Origin: Chthoniobacter flavus Ellin428 | Lineage (GTDB): Bacteria > Verrucomicrobiota > Verrucomicrobiia > Chthoniobacterales > Chthoniobacteraceae | Length of the DNA: 64,000 nt | Direction of reading: 5' to 3' | Assembly (NCBI RefSeq): GCF_000173075.1 | Contig: NZ_ABVL01000008.1 | Span: forward strand, 1 to 64,000 | Part shown: piece after piece, positions 44,005 through 53,530 of the stretch | Position numbering within the stretch: position 1 is the stretch's first letter | Layout: the number at the start of each line of letters is the position of its first letter | Made by a program: the position numbers and the translations under genes | The notes under the pieces: model-generated | Database searches by the model: none | The model's input: only the letters and a program-made list of their open reading frames with translations | Told to the model about the DNA's origin: nothing

Positions 44005-46218
44005 ATGTCCGACCGACGCTATTCGTCTTCGCTCCTCTCCTCATCCCATACGGACCTGGAAATCAATCACCGCATTCTCATCGTGGATGACAACGAGGCC
44101 ATTCACAACGACTTCCGAAAGATCCTCGGCGTCGATGCGTCGGAACGGGAATTTGCCAATGAGGAGGCGGAGGTTTTCGGTCACCTCGCCAGCATCACGC
44201 CGCAGCAGGAGTTCGAGATGAGTTTCGCCACGCAAGGCCGGGAAGCGCTGGAACTCGTGAGCGGGGCGTTTGCCGATGGCCGGCGCTACTCGCTGGTCTT
44301 CATGGACGTCAGAATGCCGCCGGGCTGGGACGGCCTGGAAACCGTGCTCAAACTCTGGGAAGTGGATCCCGATCTCCAAGTCGTGATCTGTACCGCCCAC
44401 TCGGACAAATCATGGCAGGAAATGATGGAGACGCTGGGTGATTCCGAGCGGGTGCTCATTCTCAAAAAGCCGTTCGATACGATCGAGGTGCTGCAACTGG
44501 CTCATGCATTGACGGAGAAATGGTCGCTCTTGCAAGTGGCGCGTCGGAATACCAAGGAGTTGGAACGAACCGTGAGCCTGCGGACACGGGAACTCGTCGC
44601 CACCAATCAGCGATTGGAAGCCGAGATCGCCGGCCACAAAGCCGCGACGGAGCGGATCCGCGAGCAAGCCATGCTGCTCGAAACGGCTCGCGACGCGATC
44701 ATCGTCCGGGACCTCAACGACACGATCGTCTTCTGGAATCACGGCGCCGAGTGTCTCTATGGCTGGACGGCCGCCGAAGCAGTCGGCCAGAATGTGCTCG
44801 GCCTGTTGTATGGCGGCGCGCCGGGAAAAGATGTCCAGGCGGCCAGACAGGCGGTCGTCGAGAAAGAGACCTGGTTTGGGGAATTGTCCCAGAAGACCCG
44901 GGATAGCCGGACGGTGATTGTCGAAGGCCGCTGGACGCTGGTGCGCGATGCGGAGGGCCGCCCGAAATCGATCATGGGGATCAACAGTGACATCACCGAG
45001 AAACGGCAGGTCGAGGCAAAGTACCTGCGCGCCCAACGTCTCGACAGTATCGGCACGCTGGCCGGGGGCATCGCGCATGACCTGAATAATATCCTCCAGC
45101 CCGTAACCATGACGATGGACGTCCTGCGGGCCCGATTGCCAGACCCATCGATCCGCAGCATGCTCGATTTGGTGATCAACAATGCCGAGCGGGCGGCTTC
45201 TCTGATCAAGCAGGTGCTTTCCTTCGCCCGCGGAGTGGAGGGAAAACGAGTTCCCATTCCACCGGAAACCCTGGTCGACGACATCGCCAACATCGTCCGC
45301 GAAGTTTTTCCGAAAAACATCCAGTTTCAGTTGCGGCTGGCGGAGGGTGCGCGGCCATTGCTGGGCGATTCGACCCAACTCCACCAAGTGCTCCTGAACT
45401 TGTGTGTCAATGCCCGGGACGCCATGCCCGGGGGAGGAACTCTGACGCTCTCCGTGGAGAACGCCGACATCGACGAGTACCATGCCGCCACCCAACCGGA
45501 TGCCGTCGCGGGGCGTTACGTGGTACTGACTGTCGCCGATACCGGCTGCGGCATTCCCGCCACGCTGCGCGAGCGGATATACGATCCCTTTTTTACCACC
45601 AAGGAACAGGGCAAAGGCACCGGTCTCGGCCTAGCGACCACACTCAGCATCGTGCGCAGCCACGGCGGCTTCATTAGCTTGACCTCGCAAGAAGGCGCCG
45701 GCACCACCTTCCGCGTCTACGTGCCCGTCAGTGACGTCATCCGCCCCATGGCGGAGGCCCCGGCGGACGACAAAAAGAGGGATTTGCGCGGCCACGGTGA
45801 ACTGATTCTCGTCGTCGACGACGAAGCGCCGATCCTCAGCGTGATGCGTCAGGCCCTGGAATCTTTCGGCTACCGGGTGCTGGCCGCCGTCGACGGGGCT
45901 GACGGCGTCCGCGTCTACGCGAAACACCAGAATGAAATCAAAGCAGTCATCACGGACATGGTCATGCCCGTGATGGATGGACCGGCCATGATTGGGGTTC
46001 TCAAGAAACTCAGTCCCGCCATCAAAGTCATCGCCACCACGGGGATGACTTCGAACGTCAGTATCGAGGCGATCAGAAGGCTCGGCGTCGAGCGCATCAT
46101 TTCCAAGCCATGCGCGGCCAAAGCCGTGCTCGTGGCACTGCGGGAAGTGCTCGAGGAAAAAGCGGTGGACGACCTGGACCCATCCAACGAGCTCCCGCCG
46201 CTATCCGCATCTCGTTGA
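44005..46218 (+). CDS. Receiver-first hybrid histidine kinase (REC-PAS-HisKA-HATPase-REC)
   Basis: Predicted 737 residues from ATG 44005, 4 nt after the HK2 stop. No membrane helices. An N-terminal receiver ([20 protein letters not shown]) has phospho-acceptor Asp101 ([12 protein letters not shown]). Then come a coiled coil, a PAS domain (260-350, RDAIIVRDLNDTIVFWNHGA), HisKA with His358 (GGIAHDLNNILQPVTMT), an HATPase (CVNARDAMPGGG, DTGCGIP, GTGLGL) and a C-terminal receiver with Asp651 (VITDMVMPVMDG). HK1 and HK2, which lack receivers, may phosphorylate the first receiver. The first receiver carries an insert of about 30 residues after the usual beta-1/alpha-1. Confidence 0.93.
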   Translation: MSDRRYSSSLLSSSHTDLEINHRILIVDDNEAIHNDFRKILGVDASEREFANEEAEVFGHLASITPQQEFEMSFATQGREALELVSGAFADGRRYSLVFMDVRMPPGWDGLETVLKLWEVDPDLQVVICTAHSDKSWQEMMETLGDSERVLILKKPFDTIEVLQLAHALTEKWSLLQVARRNTKELERTVSLRTRELVATNQRLEAEIAGHKAATERIREQAMLLETARDAIIVRDLNDTIVFWNHGAECLYGWTAAEAVGQNVLGLLYGGAPGKDVQAARQAVVEKETWFGELSQKTRDSRTVIVEGRWTLVRDAEGRPKSIMGINSDITEKRQVEAKYLRAQRLDSIGTLAGGIAHDLNNILQPVTMTMDVLRARLPDPSIRSMLDLVINNAERAASLIKQVLSFARGVEGKRVPIPPETLVDDIANIVREVFPKNIQFQLRLAEGARPLLGDSTQLHQVLLNLCVNARDAMPGGGTLTLSVENADIDEYHAATQPDAVAGRYVVLTVADTGCGIPATLRERIYDPFFTTKEQGKGTGLGLATTLSIVRSHGGFISLTSQEGAGTTFRVYVPVSDVIRPMAEAPADDKKRDLRGHGELILVVDDEAPILSVMRQALESFGYRVLAAVDGADGVRVYAKHQNEIKAVITDMVMPVMDGPAMIGVLKKLSPAIKVIATTGMTSNVSIEAIRRLGVERIISKPCAAKAVLVALREVLEEKAVDDLDPSNELPPLSASR

Positions 46219-46227
46219 GATAAATCC

Positions 46228-49161
46228 ATGGCCCCCCTCATCTCTCCTGCGGCGATGACCCTTCCTCTCCATATCGATATGAAAACCAACCACCGCATTC
46301 TGATCGTGGACGACAACGAAGCCATTCATGGCGATTTCCGAAAAATTCTCTGCACCGATGAGGCGGAAATGGATTTCGATGCCGAAGAGGCGGCCTTTTT
46401 CGGGGAGACAAACAACCTGTCGCGACGCGCCGGGTTTGAGGTGAGTTCCGCGTTGCAGGGGACGCAAGCGCTCGAACTGGTTCAAGCGGCGATTCAAGCT
46501 GGCCGACGCTATTCGCTGGTCTTTACGGACATGCGCATGCCACCCGGTTGGGATGGGTTGGAGACCGCGCTGAAGTTGTGGGAAGCGGATCCAGATCTGC
46601 AGATCGTGATTTGTACCGCCTATTCGGACAAATCGTGGGAGGAGATGATGGCAAAGATCGGCAACCCCGAACGAGTGCTCGTTCTCAAGAAACCCTTCGA
46701 CACGATCGAGGTGCTGCAATTGGCCCACGCGCTGACCGAGAAATGGTCGCTTCTCCAATCCTCCAGGAGCAATACGGAGCAACTGGAACAGATCGTCAAT
46801 GTACGCACACAGGAACTGCAAGCGGCGCATCACGAATTGCAGGCGAGTGAACAACGTTACCGCCAACTGAGCTCTTCGGCCCCGATTGGCATTTTCGAAA
46901 GCGACGCCGGCGGTCTCTGCCTTTATGTGAATCCGCATTGGCAAAAGATCGCGGGACTTTCACTGGACGAAGCGATCGGAACGGGATGGCACCAGATCAT
47001 GCACCCGGAGGACGATGCCCGAGTTCGTCGGGAATGGGAAAATGCCGTGGTTGCTGGACGGCAATTCAATAGCGAGCATCGCTATCGGCGTCCCGATGGC
47101 GACGTGCGCTGGATTCACGCCCGCAGTGTCGTCATCCGGTCGGAAACGGGGGAAGTCATCGGCCATGTCGGCACCGTCGAGGACATAACTGAACGCAAGT
47201 ACGTGGAAGCGCAGTTATCCAAAGCCTGCGATGCGGCGTTGGAGTCTGCGCGGCTCAAGTCGCGTTTCCTCGCCAATATGAGTCATGAAATTCGAACCCC
47301 GATGAACGGTGTCATCGGCATGACGAATCTGTTGCTCGATACCTCTCTGAACAACGAACAGCGCGATTTCGCGGAAACGATCCGGGCCAGTGCGGAAGGC
47401 CTGCTTACCGTGATTAATGACATTCTCGATTTTTCCAAGATCGAGGCGGGCAAAATGACATTTGAGGACCTCGACTTCAATTTGCATGATGTCGTCGAAA
47501 GCACCCTCGAACTGCTGGCCAAACAGGCCCACACCAAGGGAATCGAACTAGCCGGCTTCATCGAGCCCAACGTTCCAACGCGGCTGCGTGGCGACGCTGG
47601 CCGTATCCGGCAGGTCCTGACCAATCTCGTCAGCAATGCGATCAAATTCACCCAGACAGGCGAAGTGACCATCCGAACTTCCTGTCTCGATGATCAAGGA
47701 AGTCAGTGTCAGCTGCGATTACAAGTCAGCGACACGGGAGTGGGGATTTCACCCGAAGCGCAGAAAAACCTTTTCGAAGCCTTCAATCAAGCGGACGCCT
47801 CAACCACTCGACGGTTTGGTGGAACCGGCCTGGGGCTCGCGATCTGCAAGCAACTTGTGGAGAAAATGCATGGATGCATCGGCTTGGAAAGCACTCCGGG
47901 CAAAGGCTCGATCTTTTGGTTCACCTTGCTGCTGAGCAAACAGGACGTTCCGCCGGAAATTTCGACTGGAGACCACGGACTGATCAACCAGCGCGTCCTC
48001 ATCATCGATGACAATGCTCCGCGCGGCCGGATTTTACAGGAGCGCCTCGTCGCATGGAAGATGCGCAGTGAGCTTGTGCACGAGGCGGACACGCTTCGAC
48101 ATTTGCGTGTCGCCGCGCAGGAGCGGGATCCCTACCCGATCACGATCATCGACATGGATCTGCCGAATGCGGATCGCCTGGCCTTGGTTCGAGAGATCAA
48201 GTCCGACCCGCAGATTGCCGGCACGCGGGTGATCTTGCTGACGGAATTCGGCCGGCGTTTGGATTTCGCGGAACTAAACACCGCAGGCATTTTCGACTCC
48301 CGTTTCAAGCCGGTGCGTCAATCCGCGCTTTTCGACTGCCTGACCAATGCGCTGCTCGAGTCGGCTCCTCGAGTGCGGACGCCCATCTCGATGTCTCCCA
48401 ATCCCCACTCTTTCCGTCCGGAGCGCATCCTTGTCGCGGAAGACAACGCGGTAAATCAAAGGGTCGCGCTGGGCCAGTTGCGCAAACTAGGGTATCGCGC
48501 CGATGTCGCAGGCAATGGTTTTGAAGCTCTACAAGCTCTCAGCCAGATCGCTTACGATATCGTGTTGATGGACTGCCATATGCCGGAGATGGATGGTTAC
48601 GAAGCCACCCTGGCGATTCGGCAGCGCGAGAAGGGAACACAGCGCGCATGGATCATCGCCATGACGGCCAATGCCATCAGCGGTGATCGCGAACAGTGTC
48701 TTGCCGCAGGCATGGACGATTATGTGAGCAAGCCAGTGCGGACCGCTGATTTGGCTGACGCTCTGGAGCGGGCACGAAACCGCGGGAGCGTGCAAGCGGA
48801 GGAGAGCGCCATTGATTCCAACGCGATCGCCGAGTTGGAAACTCTGCCGGCCGAAAATGGCGAGAATCTTCTCCTCAATCTCATTCGGCTATTCATCCGC
48901 AACGCGCCCCAGGCGATCGGAGAGATGGACGCGGGACTGAATACCGCCGATGGGCGTGCCGTCCGACTGGCAGCGCATCAACTCAAAGGAAGTTGTTCCC
49001 AATTCGGCGCGCATCGACTGGAAGCGCTTTGCGCCCAACTGGAAAGGATAGGCCAGACTGGCAGCCTCGAATCCGCGGACGAATTGCTCTCCCAGGCAGA
49101 AGGCGAACTTCAGCGGGTGATCAGTGCTCTCGAATCCAAACTCCATTTGGCCCATATATGA
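46228..49161 (+). CDS. Receiver-first hybrid histidine kinase with two C-terminal receivers and HPt
   Basis: Predicted 977 residues from ATG 46228; ATGs at 46255 and 46279 are possible. Domain order: receiver with Asp101 ([12 protein letters not shown]), coiled coil, PAS (about 207-325), HisKA His353 ([13 protein letters not shown]), HATPase ([33 protein letters not shown]), a weak receiver with Asp642 ([11 protein letters not shown]), a full receiver with Asp782 ([13 protein letters not shown]) and an HPt domain with His917 ([14 protein letters not shown]). This is the only HPt in the run, so it is the likely hand-off point to the last response regulator. The first receiver is closely related to that of the gene before it. 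Confidence 0.93.
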   Translation: MAPLISPAAMTLPLHIDMKTNHRILIVDDNEAIHGDFRKILCTDEAEMDFDAEEAAFFGETNNLSRRAGFEVSSALQGTQALELVQAAIQAGRRYSLVFTDMRMPPGWDGLETALKLWEADPDLQIVICTAYSDKSWEEMMAKIGNPERVLVLKKPFDTIEVLQLAHALTEKWSLLQSSRSNTEQLEQIVNVRTQELQAAHHELQASEQRYRQLSSSAPIGIFESDAGGLCLYVNPHWQKIAGLSLDEAIGTGWHQIMHPEDDARVRREWENAVVAGRQFNSEHRYRRPDGDVRWIHARSVVIRSETGEVIGHVGTVEDITERKYVEAQLSKACDAALESARLKSRFLANMSHEIRTPMNGVIGMTNLLLDTSLNNEQRDFAETIRASAEGLLTVINDILDFSKIEAGKMTFEDLDFNLHDVVESTLELLAKQAHTKGIELAGFIEPNVPTRLRGDAGRIRQVLTNLVSNAIKFTQTGEVTIRTSCLDDQGSQCQLRLQVSDTGVGISPEAQKNLFEAFNQADASTTRRFGGTGLGLAICKQLVEKMHGCIGLESTPGKGSIFWFTLLLSKQDVPPEISTGDHGLINQRVLIIDDNAPRGRILQERLVAWKMRSELVHEADTLRHLRVAAQERDPYPITIIDMDLPNADRLALVREIKSDPQIAGTRVILLTEFGRRLDFAELNTAGIFDSRFKPVRQSALFDCLTNALLESAPRVRTPISMSPNPHSFRPERILVAEDNAVNQRVALGQLRKLGYRADVAGNGFEALQALSQIAYDIVLMDCHMPEMDGYEATLAIRQREKGTQRAWIIAMTANAISGDREQCLAAGMDDYVSKPVRTADLADALERARNRGSVQAEESAIDSNAIAELETLPAENGENLLLNLIRLFIRNAPQAIGEMDAGLNTADGRAVRLAAHQLKGSCSQFGAHRLEALCAQLERIGQTGSLESADELLSQAEGELQRVISALESKLHLAHI

Positions 49162-49769
49162 AAATCCTCATCGCCGAAGACGACCCCATCGCAGCAAAAG
49201 TCCTGTGCCTGACGCTGCAAAATCTAGGTCACGAGGTTGTTGTTGCCACGAACGGCGCGGAAGCTTGGGAGACGTTCGACGCGGAACCGATTCGCGTAGT
49301 CGTGAGTGATTGGATGATGCCGGGCATGGATGGACTCGAACTGTGCGGCCGTATTCGTAACCGCGCCCAAACACCTTATACTTACTTCATCCTCCTCACG
49401 GCCGCGCAGACCGGCAACGAAGACTACCTGCAGGCAATGGATGCTGGAGTGGACGATTTTCTTACGAAACCGTTCGATCGAGATATCATCCGCACCCGGC
49501 TTTATGTCGCTCATCGAATTCTGCGCTATACGACGGAAATCCGGCAGCTTAAAGACATTATCCCGATCTGTTCCTATTGCCACAAGGTGAGAAGCGATGA
49601 ACAGTATTGGGAACGTGTTGAGACCTACATCGGCGCTCGCACCGGCAGCCGATTTAGCCACGGAGCTTGTCCTGAATGCTTCGATATCCAGATGGAGGAA
49701 ATCAATAAATTCGCGGAAAGCTACCGAGCGGATCTGGAAGCACCACCAGTTCGTCCCGCTGCGCAGTAA
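49158..49769 (+). CDS. Response regulator with C-terminal Cys-rich domain
   Basis: Predicted 203 residues from ATG 49158, overlapping the previous stop (ATGA). Receiver domain residues 1-120 with phospho-acceptor Asp51 ([13 protein letters not shown]) and conserved Lys in FLTKPFDRD. The tail (about 135-185) has [20 protein letters not shown] and a [10 protein letters not shown] block, four Cys that probably bind one zinc. The same tail follows receivers in other bacteria, usually as ICxxCKKIR...FSHGICPxC. No DNA-binding domain is visible, so output may be through protein binding. Last gene of the signalling run. Confidence 0.9.
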   Translation: MKILIAEDDPIAAKVLCLTLQNLGHEVVVATNGAEAWETFDAEPIRVVVSDWMMPGMDGLELCGRIRNRAQTPYTYFILLTAAQTGNEDYLQAMDAGVDDFLTKPFDRDIIRTRLYVAHRILRYTTEIRQLKDIIPICSYCHKVRSDEQYWERVETYIGARTGSRFSHGACPECFDIQMEEINKFAESYRADLEAPPVRPAAQ

Positions 49770-49896
49770 ACGGGTCCCATTCTCTGCTTCGTGACTGTCC
49801 TGGATCGGCTCCATCTCCAGCAGTTACCAACGTTGCCGAAGGCACCGGGGCTCCGATGGTGACCCGGTTCTCGCGCGACAGGTTACCAGGGTCCGA

Positions 49897-51042
49897 TCAA
49901 CGCTTTGCTCTGGACAGTACCTTCCTCAGAAAGGTCCAGGGAAGAGCGAAGATGGAAGTCACGCGCCAGTAAGTCTTGAGGTGCTGCAGAAAACCTCTGA
50001 GACCGGGCGGCACCTCCTCCAAGGCGCGAGCGCGCGTCCAATCGGAAAGATATAAATCCCAAGCCATACGCAGGGAGGTGGATTCGTATGGACGAGTCAG
50101 TTGCTCGTAGGCACGCCGTTGCCTTCCACTTACGGGGTGTCGGGCCAGTTCCCGGCGAATCTCTGCCGGGATTTCGCCCGGCAGAATCTCGTCATAAACG
50201 GCCATGGCATCCGCGACGAGCAACGTCACTCCGCGGCGAGCGGCCTCGGCGGCGACGTGCGGCCAATCCGGCGTGTGTCGCCGCAGAAGAAGATGAGTAT
50301 CCAGGATCCAGCGAATGGCCGGCACTCTTTCCCAGGAAAGCCCATGCACCAGTCCATGCACCAGCATGTGTTCCGGCGATAAAGTGAGCGCGGGCCGATC
50401 GCGGAGAAGAATGGTTCTGCGCGAGGCCCAAACCGGCTCCTCATCGACCGGTTCATTCGGCCGGCAAAGAAGACGCCAATGAATATCGCAACTCAGTCCG
50501 GAGAGATGCGTCAACTCTTCCGAATGGCGCCACCGGCGCGCGGATACCGAGAACGCCTCCGGGCGGGCCGGCTTCCAGCCGGATTCAGCGAGTGCGGCAA
50601 CGGCGGGTTCGACGTGCTCATCGCGAAGCATGATATCGAAGTCCTCCATGTAGCGGCCGCCGATATCCTGGTAGGCCTCGGCGAGCAAAGGCAGACCTTT
50701 GAGCAGGAGGACGGGGATCTGATGATGCTCCAGTGTTGCCAGGACGGCCAGCGCGCTGCCAGTGAGCCGCTGGTTTGTTATCCAGGCAAAGCGATAGATG
50801 CTTTCCAAGACGGCCGCATCTTCCGCAGAAACCCCTAACTCATCGCGTCGAAGGTAAATCCAGGGCAATAACCGGACGGATGCGGCGCCGGAAGAGGCCG
50901 GCTCGTTTTCAGCGCGCCATCGCTTCCAAAAATCGCGAGCGACATTCGCTGAAGCACAGGCCGCTTTGAGCAGCAGTGTCTGAGCGGGATTGGGACGGCA
51001 ACCCGGCGCATCGCAGAGTTTATGTTCCGGGCCGGCGTTCAA
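49897..51042 (-). CDS. Nucleotidyltransferase-family protein (NTP_transf_5-like)
   Basis: Predicted 381 residues from TTG 51042, whose TTGA overlaps the upstream stop. The pattern VLLLKGLPLLAEAYQDIGGR followed by YMEDFDIMLRDE (Lys115, Asp134, Asp136) is that of the uncharacterised minimal-nucleotidyltransferase family that sits beside PqqD and HPr-kinase-like proteins. It also has DIHWRLL and HMLVHGLVHGL, common there. The Asp pair would hold Mg and a nucleotide; the family is thought to put a nucleotidyl group on a peptide or another protein. It is the last gene of the minus-strand run. Confidence 0.8.
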   Translation of the reverse strand: MNAGPEHKLCDAPGCRPNPAQTLLLKAACASANVARDFWKRWRAENEPASSGAASVRLLPWIYLRRDELGVSAEDAAVLESIYRFAWITNQRLTGSALAVLATLEHHQIPVLLLKGLPLLAEAYQDIGGRYMEDFDIMLRDEHVEPAVAALAESGWKPARPEAFSVSARRWRHSEELTHLSGLSCDIHWRLLCRPNEPVDEEPVWASRRTILLRDRPALTLSPEHMLVHGLVHGLSWERVPAIRWILDTHLLLRRHTPDWPHVAAEAARRGVTLLVADAMAVYDEILPGEIPAEIRRELARHPVSGRQRRAYEQLTRPYESTSLRMAWDLYLSDWTRARALEEVPPGLRGFLQHLKTYWRVTSIFALPWTFLRKVLSRAKR

Positions 51043-51896
51043 AATTGATTCACCAGGTTTTCGAGATGTTCTGCCGCACCGTCCGGCGTGCGATAGCGCA
51101 GGGCGAAAGCCGGGACGGTGCGTCCGATTTCCGCCAGCCAGGCAAGCGTGACGGGGTCGCAGGCACGGAGTTCGGGAGCGAGGGATTGCACCAGTCCCAA
51201 GCCGGACAAAGCAGTGGACGCCGGGGTTGGTGCGCCGGCGTCGTAGGCCGGCACGACGATGGCCGCAACGATTCCGGACGACGCGAAGGAGCCGCAGCGG
51301 AGAGCGTCAGGATTCAGGAAGCGAATGCACTTTCGGGAATCGTTCACCATGATCTCGCGATTCCCGGGCAAATCCGATGTTTGAGGAAAGCAGGAAAACG
51401 AGCGTTGCTTGAGATTGAAATTCCGGCGGAAACCTTCGGCCATACGCGAATCCTTTTGGCGGAAGCAGAGCAGTTCGTCCGAAAGCCAGTTCCATCCTCT
51501 GAGGATGCAGGCGAGCACGAGGGAGGTCTTGCCGGCTCCGGATGCTCCGCAGATGACGAGCGCGCGGCCTTTGGCGTCGACCACCCCCCCCGCGTGGAGA
51601 AGCGGAACGGTGGTGAGGCGTTCGCGGACGAGATCATCGAGGAGGCTGTCACTTTGAAGATATAAATCCTCCGCCTGAGACCATTCGGCCTCCCACGGCT
51701 GGCCCTTCAGCAGGATCCGCCATCGGCCACGGGAAGCGCGCTGCCACACGAGGTGCGCCGATGTTTCGGCGCTGCACTCCGATATGTCGACGAGTGCGGA
51801 GGAATGCAGGGTGACGGCAAGACATTCCAATTCCCTCGAGTCGAGCCGCAGGGTTACCTCGAAGCCCAGCTTGCTGTACCGGAGCAGGAGACTCAT
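51039..51896 (-). CDS. HPr-kinase-like protein
   Basis: Predicted 285 residues from ATG 51896. It has the HPrK C-terminal fold: LLHAGGVVD (His101), Walker A GASGAGKTS (117-125), LSDELL (Asp140, Glu141) in the Walker B/HPrK position, and later PAYDAG and LAWLAEIGR. The N-terminal 95 residues are not HPrK-like. Relatives in lasso-peptide and other peptide-modification clusters phosphorylate a Ser in a peptide, rather than HPr itself. It is 18 nt downstream of the PqqD-like gene. There is no HPr gene nearby. Confidence 0.85.
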   Translation of the reverse strand: MSLLLRYSKLGFEVTLRLDSRELECLAVTLHSSALVDISECSAETSAHLVWQRASRGRWRILLKGQPWEAEWSQAEDLYLQSDSLLDDLVRERLTTVPLLHAGGVVDAKGRALVICGASGAGKTSLVLACILRGWNWLSDELLCFRQKDSRMAEGFRRNFNLKQRSFSCFPQTSDLPGNREIMVNDSRKCIRFLNPDALRCGSFASSGIVAAIVVPAYDAGAPTPASTALSGLGLVQSLAPELRACDPVTLAWLAEIGRTVPAFALRYRTPDGAAEHLENLVNQF

Positions 51897-51914
51897 CGCA
51901 ATGGCGGGCGCTTG

Positions 51915-52178
51915 CTAGATGACGCCTTCGTCCTGCAGACGTTTCAAAACGCTTTCTGCTTCTTCAGGACTAATCTGGAACTCACCTTCGATCGCGCGGC
52001 AAATCTCGGCAACCGTCGTCTCGCCATCGCAATGGGTGAGGACCGCCTCCGCCGTGGCATTCAAAGTAATCATCTTTCCCGTGCTCTCCTCGTAGAGGAT
52101 ACAGCCGTCGGGAATCGGTTCCCAAGCAAAGCTGCCTCGTACCGAGGGGACATAGGCCGCGAAGTTCGGATCGGTCAT
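51915..52178 (-). CDS. PqqD-like peptide chaperone
   Basis: Predicted 87 residues from ATG 52178, which overlaps the stop of the glycosyltransferase gene (ATGA). PqqD signature: DGCILYEESTGKMITLNATA then EICRAIEGEFQISPEEAESV. PqqD-type proteins form the RRE fold that binds the leader of a ribosomal peptide and presents it to modifying enzymes. Here it comes with an HPrK-like and a nucleotidyltransferase protein, a known but little-studied trio. No PQQ biosynthesis genes are present. Confidence 0.9.
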   Translation of the reverse strand: MTDPNFAAYVPSVRGSFAWEPIPDGCILYEESTGKMITLNATAEAVLTHCDGETTVAEICRAIEGEFQISPEEAESVLKRLQDEGVI

Positions 52179-53305
52179 TCGGGCATTATGCGCGTGGCGA
52201 CAAAACGCCGCAACTCATGCTCCGGATTTCCGGGTTCGAGCCGGCTACAACGTTGAAAGGATTCTGCGGCCTCTTGATACTCGTGAAGGCCCATATGGCA
52301 TTGGCCGACGATTCGCCAGAGACCGACTCCCAGGTATTCTTCGCGAATGGGAACCTCGAAGGTATCGGGATTGGGTGACTGCGCGAACCGTTGTAACCAC
52401 TGGATGGCAGCGGCAAAATTGCCGGAGGCAAATTCCTGGAGGCCGCGGTGTAACTGATACACCGCCGATGAACCAAGGATTTGCTCGAGTTTGCGGGTCC
52501 AGGCGATGGCGGTCGCCGCATCTTTCCGCTCCGATAAGATCCAGAGAAGATTGATCAAAGCCTGGAGCGAAGCGGCCGGGGGAAGCGAGGTATGCACCTG
52601 GATCGAGGCAAGCTCACCGAGCAGGTTTTCGAGGAAAACGCAGGCCTCCGCGGATCGATTGTCGTGGGCCAAAGCCAGGCCGAGGTCGGCGCCGATCTGG
52701 AATCTTCGCTCCACGGCAGAGGGACCGGTGCGTTTCCACTCCGCCTCGAGCAGGGGCAGATTCCTGGCGACCTTGCCAGGCAACGCCTGCGACACATACC
52801 CGGTATGGATGAGTTGAATGTCCGTATCCTGCAGAGGCAAACCTGCCCGGCGACATTCGTTCAGCCAAGTGGACAAGGATTCGTGAATGGCGCCCTCGAA
52901 ATGCGCCCCCCGTCTGTTCCGCAGAATCTTCCATGCACGGACCGAGGTATAGCCAGACTGGACAGCGTAGCGCACGGTCGCCGCGCAGGCGTTCGCCTCC
53001 AGATGGCGGCGAAGCCTGGCTGCTTCACCTGGAGGAAAGAGATCATCTGCGTCGAGGGTGATAATCCAGTCCTCGGCGACTTCTGCGATACTGGCATTCC
53101 GGGCATGGGCGAAATCGTTGCCCCAGGGAAACGAGCGGATAACCGCGTTATGCGACTTCGCGACTGCGATGGAATCGTCGATGGAGCCGGTGTCCGTGAC
53201 ATAGATCGAGTCGACCTGACCATCCAGGCTTTGGAGACACGCATCCAAAAACGCCGCCTCGTTGCGGACCATGAGGCAGGCAGCAATGGTCGGTGTGATG
53301 GACAA
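52175..53305 (-). CDS. SunS-like family 2 glycosyltransferase with TPR-like C-terminus
   Basis: Predicted 376 residues from TTG 53305. The GT-A domain has the SunS-like opening CLMVRNEAAFLDACLQSLDG, TDTGSIDDS, FPWGNDFAHARNAS and the metal site LDADD (85-88). The C-terminal 200 residues are helical repeats (LGLALAHDNRSAEACVFLEN, LHRGLQEFASGNFAAAIQWL, EYQEAAESFQRCSRLEPGNP) in TPR style. SunS itself S-glycosylates the peptide sublancin; others in this group act on lipids or proteins. Its place directly after a 52-residue peptide gene and before PqqD/HPrK fits a peptide substrate. This remains inference. Confidence 0.82.
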   Translation of the reverse strand: MSITPTIAACLMVRNEAAFLDACLQSLDGQVDSIYVTDTGSIDDSIAVAKSHNAVIRSFPWGNDFAHARNASIAEVAEDWIITLDADDLFPPGEAARLRRHLEANACAATVRYAVQSGYTSVRAWKILRNRRGAHFEGAIHESLSTWLNECRRAGLPLQDTDIQLIHTGYVSQALPGKVARNLPLLEAEWKRTGPSAVERRFQIGADLGLALAHDNRSAEACVFLENLLGELASIQVHTSLPPAASLQALINLLWILSERKDAATAIAWTRKLEQILGSSAVYQLHRGLQEFASGNFAAAIQWLQRFAQSPNPDTFEVPIREEYLGVGLWRIVGQCHMGLHEYQEAAESFQRCSRLEPGNPEHELRRFVATRIMPE

Positions 53306-53351
53306 CGGTTGCCGGCAGTTTCAGGAGGAGGTGTCCTCGATGGGTTTCGAA

Positions 53352-53510
53352 TCAGATCGGCTCCTGCCGGCCGGCAGAAGATTGACCGAAGAGCGGGGGC
53401 GTGGATTTCGCAATCAGGTATACCGTGACCGCCGGGATGAGGCGTCCCACGATCGAGCGTCTCAGGAAAGCGCGCCGGTTCAGGAGGGTCTCTTTATTCA
53501 GTTTTTTCAT
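53352..53510 (-). CDS. Small peptide with RR-x-FL leader, candidate modified-peptide precursor
   Basis: A 52-residue ORF from ATG 53510 to TGA 53352, too short for most gene finders. It begins MKKLNKETLLNRRAFLRRSI and goes on through a hydrophobic segment to FGQSSAGRQEPI. NRRAFLR resembles the TAT motif (S/T-R-R-x-F-L-K). After a possible cut at FGQSSA only a few residues remain, rich in Ser, Arg and Gln. It lies 20 nt after the giant repeat protein and 46 nt before the glycosyltransferase, in the same operon as PqqD and HPrK-like genes. It could be the substrate of that module or just a small exported protein. Confidence 0.55.
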   Translation of the reverse strand: MKKLNKETLLNRRAFLRRSIVGRLIPAVTVYLIAKSTPPLFGQSSAGRQEPI

Positions 53511-53530
53511 GCGCGAGTTTCGCTCTTCAG

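Noticed and set aside
51915..52178. PQQ biosynthesis operon
   Set aside because: Only a PqqD-like gene is present; no PqqA, B, C or E.
49897..53510. Complete lasso-peptide cluster
   Set aside because: There is no asparagine-synthetase-like cyclase or transglutaminase-like leader peptidase, and the small peptide lacks the usual YxxP leader motif.
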